From Vibrio sp. 05-20-BW147 (GTDB taxonomy: Bacteria; Pseudomonadota; Gammaproteobacteria; Enterobacterales; Vibrionaceae): a stretch of 64,000 nucleotides of DNA. Below, piece by piece: positions 38,113-49,988 of this stretch. Numbering within the stretch: position 1 is the stretch's first letter; each line of letters starts with the position of its first letter. The translations under genes were made by a program, and so were the position numbers. The stretch covers positions 248,001 to 312,000 of the forward strand of contig NZ_SZTO01000002.1 in the NCBI RefSeq assembly GCF_013369385.1. The letters run 5' to 3'. The notes beneath the pieces were generated by a model. That model was not told the DNA's origin, ran no database searches, and saw only the letters and a list, made by a program, of their open reading frames with translations.

Positions 38113-38148
38113 CTCTCTTAACCAGCATTTGCTGGTTTTTAAAGAGAG
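38113..38148 (+). promoter_or_regulatory. Terminator-like hairpin in the leader of the exporter operon
   Basis: Inner stem AACCAGC/GCTGGTT with ATTT loop then TTT, extended by an outer stem CTCTCTT/AAGAGAG. It lies between operator copies 3 and 4. It could be a second terminator after the TetR gene or an attenuator in the exporter leader. Confidence 0.55.
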
Positions 38149-38153
38149 ATTAT

Positions 38154-38166
38154 TGACGAAACGTCA
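38154..38166. promoter_or_regulatory. TetR operator copy 4 (near-perfect)
   Basis: TGACG-AAA-CGTCA, ending 15 bp before the exporter start and just before its Shine-Dalgarno. Confidence 0.65.
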
Positions 38167-38181
38167 CAAATGGAGAGTGTG

Positions 38182-40557
38182 ATGAACCATCTTCAGCAGT
38201 CAACCAATGAACGCACTTCACTGCTCGCGTTCTCAACGCGGTTCAGTTTTTGGACCCTTATCATCAGCCTGATTGCCATTGTCGCGACTGCGATGGGGGC
38301 AAAAAATCTCTATTTTCGTGGGGATTACAATATCTTTTTTGATGGCAGTAATGCTCAACTACAAGCCTTTGATGAGATTCAAACCACCTTCGCGAAAACC
38401 GACAACATCGCGTTAGTCTTAGCGCCTAAAAGTGGCGATGTGTTTGACCAGCGCACACTGACTCAAATCCAAGAAATGACGGAACAAGCGTGGCAAGTCC
38501 CTTATTCAAGCCGTGTCGACTCGCTTGCCAACTACCAACATACCGAAGCGATAGACGATGATCTGCTGGTGGAAGATCTTCTTTATCAATCGTATCCACT
38601 TACAGCAGAACGCATTGCCAAGGTTCGCACGATTGCGATGTCAGAACCGCTACTGGTCAACGCTTTGGTCTCCGAAAAAGGCGATGTTGCGGTTATCAAT
38701 ATCACCATGCAAATGCCAGGGGTGAATGAAACTGCTGAAGTGAATGAGGTGGTCGCGTATGTCGAACAAATGCTCAGCCATTATCGCGCACAGTATCCTG
38801 ATGTCACTATCTACAAAGCGGGTATTATCGCGATGAACCATTCGTTTGCGATGGCGGCGCAAAACGACAGCGCGACGTTAGTTCCGACAATGTTGTTGGT
38901 GATTTTGGTTTTTCTCACCCTCATGCTGCGTTCGTTTCTCAGTGTTTTGGCGACATTAGTGGTGATTATTGGCGCCATTGTTGCGACGTTAGGCATTGTC
39001 GGCTGGGCGGGGATGTTTTTGCATGTGGCCTCTGTGAATGTGCCGACACTGATCATGACATTAGCGGTGGCAGACTGTGTTCATGTCATTGCCAGCATGC
39101 GCCATTTTATGCGCCAGGGCATGCCGAAATCACAAGCGATTCATCGTAGTGTGACGCTCAATTTTGTGCCTATCATCATTACTTCAGTGACCACCGCGAT
39201 TGGTTTCTTGATGATGAACATGTCTGATTCACCCGTGCTACGAGACTTTGGTAATTTGTCTGCGCTAGGGGTAATGATCGCGTGTGTGTTGTCCGTGAGT
39301 TTACTGCCCGCCTTGCTTAACCTGCTGCCAGTGCGTTTTAGTGCCAAACAAGCGGGTCAATCGTCATCGTCGGATATTATGGATAAGTTGGCGGATATTG
39401 TGGTGCACAGACGTAACGTTTTACTGCCACTTTCCATCGTGGTGATTGCAGGCAGTGCCGCTTTGATTCCTTACAACAAAGTCAACGATGAATCGGTCAA
39501 GTATTTCGATACCAGTAGCGAATTTCGACAAGCGGCCGATTTTATGGAGCAACGAATTAGTGGCATGACCACGATGAGCATTGCCATTAAAACGCATCAA
39601 TCACAAGGGATTGCCAGTCCGGAATTCTTAGCGGCTTTGGGCGAGTTCACCCAATGGCTACGCGAGCAGCCTGAAACGGACCACGTGGCATCGCTGTCGG
39701 ACATCTATAAGCGCCTAAACAAAAACATGCACGGTGATGATAATGCCTATTACGCATTGCCGGCAGAGCGTGAGTTGGCCGCGCAGTACTTGCTTCTCTA
39801 CGAAATGTCATTGCCATTTGGCCTAGATCTGAATAACCAAGTCAATGTCGACAAGTCTTCCGTCAAACTGCAATTGACTGTGAAAAACTTAGGCAGCGTC
39901 GAGTTGGTGGCCTTGGAAGAGCGCATCTACCAATGGTTTGCCAGCCATGCGCCGCGATATCAAGTGGTGGCATCAAGCCCATCGCTGATGTTTGCTCATA
40001 TCGGTGAAACGAATATGGCCAGCATGCTGTCTACCTTGCCGATTACCTTAATCCTCATCTCAGCATTGATGATTTTTGCTCTGCGCTCATGGCGACTTGG
40101 GGTAATCAGCTTGGTTCCGAATATTGCCCCAGCGGTGATTGGTTTTGGTCTTTGGGCGTTGATCTCCGGTGAAATCAATTTAGGTCTGTCGGTTGTGGTG
40201 ACTCTGACGCTTGGCATTGTCGTCGATGATGCAGTCCACTTCCTTGCCAAGTATCAGCACGCACGCAAAGCAGGGCAAAACTCAGAGCAGGCAGTGCGAT
40301 ATGCCTTTCATACTGTCGGGCGTGCTTTGTGGATCACCACCGTCGTGTTAGTGGCCGGGTTTTCGGTGTTGGCCATGTCGCAATTCCGCCTCAACTCAGA
40401 TATGGGGCAGTTAAGCGCCATCGTTATTTTCGTCGCTTTGGTGATCGACTTCGTTCTATTGCCATCGTTACTGATGCGATTTGATACAGCGGAATACGCG
40501 CAGTTGGAAGCCGCTCAAGAGCCGAACACAACACCCATTCAACCGAATCAAGCATAA
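38182..40557 (+). CDS. MMPL/RND-superfamily exporter
   Basis: 791 residues from ATG 38182, GGAG seven bases upstream. Twelve-helix RND layout: helix 1 near 20-40, a large periplasmic loop, helices near 225-370, helix near 405-425, second large loop, and helices at about 620-765. Conserved DxxD-like intramembrane acids: LAVADCVHVIASM and GIVVDDAVHFLAKYQH in helices 4 and 10, the proton relay of MMPL/HpnN-like proteins. No MFP partner is encoded, unlike drug-efflux RND. Next genes are a LolA-like protein and an outer-membrane barrel; lipid or lipoprotein-like cargo is inferred. Confidence 0.88.
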   Translation: MNHLQQSTNERTSLLAFSTRFSFWTLIISLIAIVATAMGAKNLYFRGDYNIFFDGSNAQLQAFDEIQTTFAKTDNIALVLAPKSGDVFDQRTLTQIQEMTEQAWQVPYSSRVDSLANYQHTEAIDDDLLVEDLLYQSYPLTAERIAKVRTIAMSEPLLVNALVSEKGDVAVINITMQMPGVNETAEVNEVVAYVEQMLSHYRAQYPDVTIYKAGIIAMNHSFAMAAQNDSATLVPTMLLVILVFLTLMLRSFLSVLATLVVIIGAIVATLGIVGWAGMFLHVASVNVPTLIMTLAVADCVHVIASMRHFMRQGMPKSQAIHRSVTLNFVPIIITSVTTAIGFLMMNMSDSPVLRDFGNLSALGVMIACVLSVSLLPALLNLLPVRFSAKQAGQSSSSDIMDKLADIVVHRRNVLLPLSIVVIAGSAALIPYNKVNDESVKYFDTSSEFRQAADFMEQRISGMTTMSIAIKTHQSQGIASPEFLAALGEFTQWLREQPETDHVASLSDIYKRLNKNMHGDDNAYYALPAERELAAQYLLLYEMSLPFGLDLNNQVNVDKSSVKLQLTVKNLGSVELVALEERIYQWFASHAPRYQVVASSPSLMFAHIGETNMASMLSTLPITLILISALMIFALRSWRLGVISLVPNIAPAVIGFGLWALISGEINLGLSVVVTLTLGIVVDDAVHFLAKYQHARKAGQNSEQAVRYAFHTVGRALWITTVVLVAGFSVLAMSQFRLNSDMGQLSAIVIFVALVIDFVLLPSLLMRFDTAEYAQLEAAQEPNTTPIQPNQA

Positions 40558-40570
40558 TAAGGACATCAAG

Positions 40571-41389
40571 ATGAAAAAACTCAGCTTACAAAAACTCAAT
40601 ACGATGGCGGTGGTGGCGGCTTTGTTTATCGCACTATCTGCTGCACTGGGAGTCACGCCAGCAATGGCCAATGATCAAGTCAAAGGACTAGAAATCGCCA
40701 AGGAGCGCAAGCAGCGTGACCTTGGTTGGGGGGACTCGGTCGCGACCATGGAAATGCTCCTCAAAAATGCACAAGGCGAAAGTAGCCTTCGTTTGATGCG
40801 TTTGAAGTCGCTGGAGGTCGAAGCCGATGGTGACAAAGGGCTCACCATCTTCGATGAGCCAAGAGACGTTCAAGGTACGGCGTTTCTCAACCATTCTCAC
40901 ATCAGCGATGCGGACGATCAGTGGCTCTATTTACCAGCGCTTAAACGGGTGAAACGTATTTCGTCACGCAATAAATCCGGTCCTTTTATGGGCAGTGAGT
41001 TTGCCTATGAAGATCTCAGCTCGTTCGAGCTGGAAAAGTACCGTTTTGCCTATTTGGGTGATGAATCGATAGATGGAGAAAACGCATTTGTCATCGAACA
41101 AGTGCCAACGGATGAAAACTCGGGCTATACGCGCCAACTGGTCTGGCTGGATCAGCAACATTATCGTCCTTTGAAGATGGAGTTCTATGATCGCAAAAAT
41201 GCGTTACTCAAAACCCTCGTGTTCAATGAGTACCAGCAATACCTCAATCAATACTGGCGAGCCCATAAAATGACGATGGTGAATCATCAAACAGGCAAAA
41301 GTACAGAACTGACGACCAATGCAATGGCGTTTCGAACGGGCTTAACGGAAAGCGATTTCGAGCAAAACGTGCTGAAACGCATCAAGTAA
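40571..41389 (+). CDS. LolA-like outer-membrane lipoprotein-sorting protein
   Basis: 272 residues from ATG 40571, 13 bp after the exporter stop. Signal peptide to about residue 34 (AALGVTPAMA, cut before NDQ). Mature part is the LolA-like fold (PF17131 type): DLGWGDSVATMEMLLKN, FLNHSHISDADDQWLYLPALKRVKRI, SGPFMGSEFAYEDLS, and a C-terminal R-x-D fold. Such proteins carry hydrophobic cargo across the periplasm in MMPL operons. It is distinct from canonical LolA. Confidence 0.85.
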   Translation: MKKLSLQKLNTMAVVAALFIALSAALGVTPAMANDQVKGLEIAKERKQRDLGWGDSVATMEMLLKNAQGESSLRLMRLKSLEVEADGDKGLTIFDEPRDVQGTAFLNHSHISDADDQWLYLPALKRVKRISSRNKSGPFMGSEFAYEDLSSFELEKYRFAYLGDESIDGENAFVIEQVPTDENSGYTRQLVWLDQQHYRPLKMEFYDRKNALLKTLVFNEYQQYLNQYWRAHKMTMVNHQTGKSTELTTNAMAFRTGLTESDFEQNVLKRIK

Positions 41390-41401
41390 TGGGATCGATA
41401 C

Positions 41402-42586
41402 ATGAAGAAAACCATCGTTAAGGGAGGCCAGTTGCTGGCCTCAACGCTGCTTGTCACCGCAGCGTTACCATGTTTTGGCATTGAGCTCTCGGGCAGCGCA
41501 AGTCTTGAACATAGGCAGTTCTTTTCATCAGGGTTACAAGGCCAAGACAAAGGCCAAAGTTCTTTGGTATTCGAACCTGAATTTTATTGGCAGCAAAGTG
41601 AGGGTAATGGCCGTTTTACTTTTATTCCATTTTATCGTTGGGATGCGGTGGATGAAGAGCGCTCTCATGGCGATATACGCGAAGCACTCTACCTCAATTA
41701 TTGGGGAGATTATGAGCTCAGAGCAGGCGTCGGCAAAGTGTTTTGGGGGGTAACGGAATCGGCGCATTTAGTGGATGTGATTAACCAGACCGATGCGGTT
41801 GAATCGGTAGATGGCGAAGCCAAATTAGGACAGCCGATGGTGCATGTGACGGTCGTAAAAGAGTGGGGAACAACAGATTGGTTTGTGCTGCCGTATTTTC
41901 GTGAGCGAACGTTTTCAGGCGAAGAGGGCAGGTTAAGGCCTAATCCGCCCATTTCTCAAGATGCGTTATATCAATCTTCGCAAGCGGAGAAACACACCGA
42001 TTTTGCCTTTCGATATAGCAAAATGCTTGGAGATTGGGATGTCGGAGTCAGCTATTTTAAAGGCACCAATCGTGATCCCTACTATCGTTTGGATGGGGGA
42101 GAGATAAAACCGTACTACGTACAAATGTCTCAAGTTGGCATTGATATCCAAGGTATTGTCGGAGATTGGCTGTGGAAGCTTGAGAGCATTTACCGAGATA
42201 GTGACGATCACCACACCGGTGTTGTGACCGGTTTTGAATACACATGGGTAGGCGTGTTGGACTCCGTCGTTGATATCGGCTTTATTGCGGAATACTTGTA
42301 TGACAGCCGAGGAAACAATGCTCAGACGATAGGGCAAAATGATGTTTTTGCAGGGCTACGTTTTGCCTTTAATGATGAGGATGGCACCGAACTCTTAATG
42401 GGTATAACTCAAGATCTTGATAATAGTGACGTATACAACGCCAAGCTTGAAGCGAGCAGCCGAATTAACAATCAGCTCAAGTGGCGTATCGATGCATGGC
42501 TGTTTGAGAATGAAACCCCGAATGACCTGCTATACTTTGGTCGTAAAGATGACTTTATTGAATTTTCATTAGATTACCATTTTTGA
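41402..42586 (+). CDS. Outer-membrane beta-barrel protein of the exporter operon
   Basis: 394 residues, 12 bp after the LolA-like gene. Signal peptide KKTIVKGGQLLASTLLVTAALPCFG. The mature chain shows porin-like strands ending YHF (terminal Phe, a BAM signal). Features such as LNYWGDYELRAGVGKVFWG and RKDDFIEFSLDYHF recall DUF1302-like or alginate-porin-like barrels. It is plausible as the outer-membrane end of the MMPL/LolA-like system. No close family recognised. Confidence 0.78.
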   Translation: MKKTIVKGGQLLASTLLVTAALPCFGIELSGSASLEHRQFFSSGLQGQDKGQSSLVFEPEFYWQQSEGNGRFTFIPFYRWDAVDEERSHGDIREALYLNYWGDYELRAGVGKVFWGVTESAHLVDVINQTDAVESVDGEAKLGQPMVHVTVVKEWGTTDWFVLPYFRERTFSGEEGRLRPNPPISQDALYQSSQAEKHTDFAFRYSKMLGDWDVGVSYFKGTNRDPYYRLDGGEIKPYYVQMSQVGIDIQGIVGDWLWKLESIYRDSDDHHTGVVTGFEYTWVGVLDSVVDIGFIAEYLYDSRGNNAQTIGQNDVFAGLRFAFNDEDGTELLMGITQDLDNSDVYNAKLEASSRINNQLKWRIDAWLFENETPNDLLYFGRKDDFIEFSLDYHF

Positions 42587-42628
42587 ATATAACTAACTGA
42601 TTTTTAGCGTTATATTTTCGATATTGAT

Positions 42629-43912
<1,284 letters not shown>

Positions 43913-43921
43913 TATGCTCAA

Positions 43922-43954
43922 TTCGTCTCTGGGCCATCTTGATTCAGAGACGAA
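43922..43954. repeat. Stem-loop after the hemerythrin-GGDEF gene
   Basis: TTCGTCTCTG/CAGAGACGAA, 10-bp perfect arms, 13-base loop; only a weak T run (TCTTTTT) 14 bases on. Confidence 0.55.
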
Positions 43955-43997
43955 CTAGCGCTTATCTTTTTGTTCACTTCGCCTCTTTTTCAGCCAA

Positions 43998-45163
<1,166 letters not shown>

Positions 45164-45181
45164 TCCAGAGGTTTAAGCACA

Positions 45182-47569
45182 ATGAAATTCAGCGAATCTT
45201 GGCTTCGTGAGTGGGTAAACCCTGCGGTTACTACTGACGAGCTTACTCACCAAATCACTATGGCCGGTCTAGAGGTAGACGATGTTCTTCCTGTAGCAGG
45301 CACTTTTAACGGTGTTAAAGTTGGTCACGTTGTGGAATGTGGTCAACATCCAGATGCAGACAAACTACGTGTAACCAAAGTCGACGTGGGTGAAGAAGAG
45401 CTTTTGGACATCGTTTGTGGTGCAGCGAACTGTCGTCAAGGCCTGAAAGTGGCTGTGGCAACCGTCGGTGCTGTGCTACCAGGTGATTTCAAAATTAAGA
45501 AAGCGAAACTACGTGGTCAGCCTTCACACGGCATGCTTTGTTCATTCACAGAGCTAGGCATCGATGTGGAATCGGATGGCATCATGGAACTGGCTATCGA
45601 TGCACCAATCGGTATGGACTTCCGTGATTTCCTAGCACTGAATGACGTGACCGTAGACGTTGATTTGACGTCTAACCGTGCTGACTGTTTCAGCATTCGC
45701 GGGATGGCGCGTGAAGTGGGTGTACTCAACCGTGCTGACGTCACTGAGCCTTCTGTTGCTCCTGTTGCGCCTTCTATTGATGACACTGTTGCGATTGAAG
45801 TGAAAGCGCCAGCCGCGTGTCCACGTTACCTTGGTCGCGTGGTGAAGAACGTTAACGTTCACGCGAAAACACCGCTATGGATGCAAGAAAAACTGCGTCG
45901 CTGTGGCATTCGTTCAATCGATCCAGTGGTTGATATCACAAACTTTGTTCTTCTAGAACAAGGCCAGCCAATGCACGCCTTCGATCTAGCGAAGATCGAC
46001 GGTGGTATCGTGGTTCGTTTGGCAGAGCAGGGCGAGAAAATCACTCTTCTTGATGGCAGCGAAGCAGAATTGAACGCCGATACATTGGTGGTTGCAGACC
46101 ATAACAAAGCACTGGCTATCGCGGGTATCTTTGGTGGTGAAGAGTCTGGTGTAACCTCTGAAACCAAAGATGTGCTACTTGAGTGTGCTTTCTTTGCACC
46201 TGACCACATTCGTGGCCGCGCTCGTAGCTACGGTCTACACACAGATTCTTCAATGCGTTTCGAACGTGGTGTGGATTACGCACTGCAAGCGAGTGCAATG
46301 GAGCGTGCAACCGCACTGCTTGTTGAAATCTGTGGCGGTGAAGTAGCACCTGTTGTTGCTGTAGAGTCTGAAGTAGAACTGCCTAAGCCAAACAAAGTGG
46401 CACTGCGTCGCACGAAACTGGATAACCTTCTTGGCCATCACATTGCAGACAGCGACGTGGTTGAGATCCTAGAGCGTCTGGGTATGACGGTAGAAACGAC
46501 CGCAGAAGGTTGGGTTGCTGTGGCACCAACATGGCGTTTCGATATCGCGATTGAGCAGGATTTGGTGGAAGAAGTTGGCCGTATTTACGGTTACGACAAC
46601 ATTCCAAACCAAAACCCAGCAGCCGCACTGAAAATGCACGATCACCAAGAGGCAAACATCCCTCTTAAACGTGTTCGCGATCTGCTTGTTGACCGTGGTT
46701 ACCACGAAGCGATCACTTACAGCTTTGTTGAACCTGAACAGCAGAAATTGGTTGTTCCAGGTGTTGATGCACTGATCTTGCCAAACCCAATTTCTGCAGA
46801 AATGTCAGCAATGCGTCTTGGCTTGATTCAAGGTTTGCTAAACACGGTGGTTCATAACCAGAAGCGTCAGCAACCACGTGTTCGTCTATTCGAATACGGC
46901 CTGCGTTTCATCCCATGTGACACGGCTGAAAACGGCATGCGCCAAGAGCCAATGCTGGCTGGTGTTATCGCAGGTACTCGCAGTGAAGAACATTGGAACA
47001 TCGATACCAACACGGTTGATTTCTTTGATCTTAAAGGCGATGTGGAGGCAATTCTTGAGCTTTCTGCAAACGACAAAGCATACAGCTTCGTTGCAGCAAA
47101 ACATCCAGCACTTCACCCAGGTCAGTCAGCGGCTATTGTTGTTGATGGTAAAGAAATCGGTGTGATTGGTACGGTTCACCCTGAGCTAGAGCGCAAGTTT
47201 GGTCTAAATGGTCGCACAATTGTGTTTGAGATCGAATGGTCTGCAATCAATCGCAAAGTGATCCCTGAAGCGGTGGCATTGTCTAAGTTCCCTGCAAACC
47301 GTCGTGATATCGCGGTTGTTGTTGATGAAGCGGTTGCTTCTGGTGACATCGTTAACGCGTGTCTAGAAGTGGGCGGCGAGTTCCTTAAAGCGGCAAAACT
47401 GTTTGACGTTTACGTAGGTAAAGGCGTTGAGGAAGGCAAGAAGAGCCTTGCAATCGCTTTGACTCTACAGTCTAACGAGCGCACGTTGGAAGATGCCGAT
47501 ATCGCAGGCGCGGTAGATGCCATCGTTGCACATGTGTCTGAGAAGTTTGGCGCGTCACTGCGCGACTAA
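45182..47569 (+). CDS. pheT: Phenylalanine-tRNA ligase beta subunit
   Basis: 795 residues, standard. Domains in order: EMAP/tRNA-binding domain 40-150 ([20 protein letters not shown]), B3/B4 editing 210-390, B5 about 400-475, core-like, and ferredoxin-fold anticodon binding from about 700 ([16 protein letters not shown]). Subunit of the PheST enzyme; editing removes Tyr. Terminated 20 bp after the stop. Confidence 0.97.
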   Translation: MKFSESWLREWVNPAVTTDELTHQITMAGLEVDDVLPVAGTFNGVKVGHVVECGQHPDADKLRVTKVDVGEEELLDIVCGAANCRQGLKVAVATVGAVLPGDFKIKKAKLRGQPSHGMLCSFTELGIDVESDGIMELAIDAPIGMDFRDFLALNDVTVDVDLTSNRADCFSIRGMAREVGVLNRADVTEPSVAPVAPSIDDTVAIEVKAPAACPRYLGRVVKNVNVHAKTPLWMQEKLRRCGIRSIDPVVDITNFVLLEQGQPMHAFDLAKIDGGIVVRLAEQGEKITLLDGSEAELNADTLVVADHNKALAIAGIFGGEESGVTSETKDVLLECAFFAPDHIRGRARSYGLHTDSSMRFERGVDYALQASAMERATALLVEICGGEVAPVVAVESEVELPKPNKVALRRTKLDNLLGHHIADSDVVEILERLGMTVETTAEGWVAVAPTWRFDIAIEQDLVEEVGRIYGYDNIPNQNPAAALKMHDHQEANIPLKRVRDLLVDRGYHEAITYSFVEPEQQKLVVPGVDALILPNPISAEMSAMRLGLIQGLLNTVVHNQKRQQPRVRLFEYGLRFIPCDTAENGMRQEPMLAGVIAGTRSEEHWNIDTNTVDFFDLKGDVEAILELSANDKAYSFVAAKHPALHPGQSAAIVVDGKEIGVIGTVHPELERKFGLNGRTIVFEIEWSAINRKVIPEAVALSKFPANRRDIAVVVDEAVASGDIVNACLEVGGEFLKAAKLFDVYVGKGVEEGKKSLAIALTLQSNERTLEDADIAGAVDAIVAHVSEKFGASLRD

Positions 47570-47587
47570 TCTTAAACATAGAAGACA

Positions 47588-47617
47588 AAAAACCTGCCAG
47601 TTGGCAGGTTTTTTTAT
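47588..47617. terminator. Bidirectional terminator between pheT and pncB
   Basis: AACCTGCCA/TGGCAGGTT with GT centre, A run on the left and TTTTTTT on the right. Confidence 0.9.
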
Positions 47618-47671
47618 GTCTGTCGTTAATCGCCACGAAAGGCGCCATGAGAGGACAGGGGCAAATTTGTT

Positions 47672-48985
47672 TTAAGCGACGCTTTGAATGCGCTTTTTCT
47701 GCTGACGTTTCATCTGCTTTAGCGTTTCGATCGCTTTATCAAGGTCCACTTCTAAGCCAAAGCGTTGCTTGAGGTTCATCAAGAAGAAGATGTCTTCACA
47801 CATGGCTTTCTCCGGCTCGTCGCTGATTTTTGCCACTGGGGAGCCATTACATTCCGCCATCTTGACCACCATTGATATCGGTTGGTAACGGGTGCCTTTG
47901 TCATTGGTCCAATTCCCCATATCATTGGCGAGGAAAGTGCCAATGCCAAAACTTATCTGTGCGCGTCCGGCGAAATACTCGCAAATATCAAGCGCACGCG
48001 CAAAATCCAGTCCATCGGTAAAAATCAAGGTTTTAGTGGTTGGATCGATGCCTAGACTTTCGTAATGGGCAATGATTTTATCTCCCCAAACAAATGGACT
48101 GCCGGAATCGTGTCTCACGCCTGCATAGGCAGTGGCTTTGTCTAGGTCAAAATCGCTAAGAAACGCATCAATACCGATGGTGTCGGTTAGAGCGATACCA
48201 AGGCTGCCATCGAACGCCTCAAGCCATTTGTCTAATGCGACACGCTGAGAGTGTTGAACAGCGACAAGCGCTTGATGTGCCATGGTCCATTCATGTGCGA
48301 CCGTGCCAATTGGCGTTAAATTGAACTCTTGAGCAAGGTGATAATTACTGGTGCCTAAGAGCAGTTCTGGTACTCGTGCACGCAATACGTCAAGCATCGT
48401 TTTTTGCGCAGCAAAGCTAAATCGGCGTCGTGTCCCCATCTCAGAGAAGCGGAAATTAGTAATATTACGGCGTTTAAGTTCCGAATCTAAAAAGTCCAGT
48501 TTGTCCTCTAATACCTTGTGCAGTTGAGATTGGGGTATTTGTGCCCAATAACGACGATTGCGCAGCTCTGAGATAATACTCATCACTAAGGTTTCGTAGA
48601 GAATGGTTTCGTGCCAAATGCCATTTATGGTGGCTCGGAGCTGGCAATCGCCCTGTGCGGTGCGGAAAATACCGACAGAGACTTGTTGCTGAGGGTGGAA
48701 GCGGAAGGTTTCTAAATAGGAGAGAAACTCTGCCGTTAAATAGGGCGCTTTCTCTGCCAAGTAAGCCAGCTGGGCAGCATCAAAGCGAAGCTCTGCGAGG
48801 CGGTTGATTTCCTCACGAACCTCTTCCACTAAATCAGACAAGTTATCATCAGAGCGAACGATCAGTTCGTAGCGCACTTGTGTTTGAGGATAGAATCGAT
48901 ACGCGGCTTGCATCATATTGATTTTATACACATCTAAATCAAGAACACTTTGAATAATGGCTGGTTGAAAAAGTGGCGCGCACAT
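47672..48985 (-). CDS. pncB: Nicotinate phosphoribosyltransferase
   Basis: 437 residues. PncB-family motifs: DVYKINMMQAAYRFYPQTQVRYELIVR at the start, FRFSEMGTRRRFSF and GTSNYHLAQEFNLTPIGTVAHEWTMAHQAL (catalytic His region), then GVRHDSGSPFVWGDK, LIFTDGLDFARAL. Converts nicotinate to nicotinate mononucleotide in NAD salvage. Divergent from nrtR-pncA, sharing the 277-bp promoter region. Confidence 0.95.
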   Translation of the reverse strand: MCAPLFQPAIIQSVLDLDVYKINMMQAAYRFYPQTQVRYELIVRSDDNLSDLVEEVREEINRLAELRFDAAQLAYLAEKAPYLTAEFLSYLETFRFHPQQQVSVGIFRTAQGDCQLRATINGIWHETILYETLVMSIISELRNRRYWAQIPQSQLHKVLEDKLDFLDSELKRRNITNFRFSEMGTRRRFSFAAQKTMLDVLRARVPELLLGTSNYHLAQEFNLTPIGTVAHEWTMAHQALVAVQHSQRVALDKWLEAFDGSLGIALTDTIGIDAFLSDFDLDKATAYAGVRHDSGSPFVWGDKIIAHYESLGIDPTTKTLIFTDGLDFARALDICEYFAGRAQISFGIGTFLANDMGNWTNDKGTRYQPISMVVKMAECNGSPVAKISDEPEKAMCEDIFFLMNLKQRFGLEVDLDKAIETLKQMKRQQKKRIQSVA

Positions 48986-49180
48986 GTGTCTGTTTTCACC
49001 CTGTTTAGGTTAAGAACATTTTGTTCGTTAATGTGCTGAACTCTAAATGAGAGAGTATGGTTTGTCAATTTTTGTTACTAACATCCCATGGTTTGGCGAG
49101 GTAGGTACCAGGCTAATTTGATTCTTATGTTTGACGGATAAAGCATGCCTGGAATTGAATGATTAGGTATAAATCAAAGT

Positions 49181-49218
49181 TAGGAACAAAAGTGTACTTT
49201 CCTATTGACCCTATAGGA
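49181..49218. promoter_or_regulatory. Inverted-repeat cluster, candidate NrtR operator
   Basis: TAGGA (49181), AAAGT-GT-ACTTT (49189-49200), TCCTAT-N7-ATAGGA (49200-49218), all within 38 bp just before the NrtR gene. Assigned to NrtR by position only. Confidence 0.4.
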
Positions 49219-49262
49219 TCGTCTCAGTATTGTAGTGCCAGTTTGATATTAAGAGTTGCCGT

Positions 49263-49976
49263 ATGATTGTTACGATTGACATGATTTGCCTGAAGCTAGG
49301 TGAGAAAGGGCTGGAAGTTCTGCTGATTAAGCGCACCAATCCTGAGAGACCACAGCATGGCATGTGGTCTATTCCGGGAGGGTTTGTGTTTGAACACGAT
49401 TTATCCCAAGAGGGAGGACAACCCGCTGACGCTGATTTTGATTCTGCACGACGTCGTATCTGTCGGCAGAAAATTCATACCTATCCTCACTACATCAGTG
49501 AGCCGATGGTGGATGGTAACCCAAAACGCGATCCCCATGGTTGGAGCGTGACCATCGCCCACTATGCACTGCTTAATCAAACCAATATCGAACAAATTCA
49601 AAACTGTGGTTTGTGTGATCAGCAATTGGCTTGGTTCGCGCTTGAGTCGGTGCTGCAAGGGGAAGTGGCGCTGGCCTTTGACCATGCCGATTTAATTCGC
49701 CTCGCATGGACCAAGTTGCGTGCCGCGATCGAATACACATCGGTGGTCTTGTTTGCACTCGAAAAAGAGTTTCTCGTTTCTGACATCATTCACGCCTACG
49801 CCAAGTTTGGTGTGGATGTGAACCGCATGACGATCAAGCGACGTTTGATCGACACTGGTGTGATCGTGAGCGCGAATAAAATTGCCTCGACCAACAAAGG
49901 GAAGGGAGGCAAACCCGCTCAGGTCTATAGCTTAGCGGATAAACACGTAACCTATTTTCAAACTTGCTTGCGTTAA
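49263..49976 (+). CDS. nrtR: NrtR, Nudix-related transcriptional regulator of NAD metabolism
   Basis: 237 residues. A Nudix-like domain at about 1-145 starts TIDMICLKLGEKGLEVLLIKR and has GMWSIPGGFV, but the catalytic Nudix box (REUxEE) is lost, as in NrtR repressors that bind ADP-ribose without cleaving it. C-terminal winged helix at about 160-235 (VSDIIHAYAKFGVDVNRMTIKRRLIDTG). Lies between pncB (divergent) and pncA (12 bp downstream), both salvage targets. The match to NrtR is strong; the operator is not proven. Confidence 0.85.
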   Translation: MIVTIDMICLKLGEKGLEVLLIKRTNPERPQHGMWSIPGGFVFEHDLSQEGGQPADADFDSARRRICRQKIHTYPHYISEPMVDGNPKRDPHGWSVTIAHYALLNQTNIEQIQNCGLCDQQLAWFALESVLQGEVALAFDHADLIRLAWTKLRAAIEYTSVVLFALEKEFLVSDIIHAYAKFGVDVNRMTIKRRLIDTGVIVSANKIASTNKGKGGKPAQVYSLADKHVTYFQTCLR

Positions 49977-49988
49977 AGGGAGTTAAAC

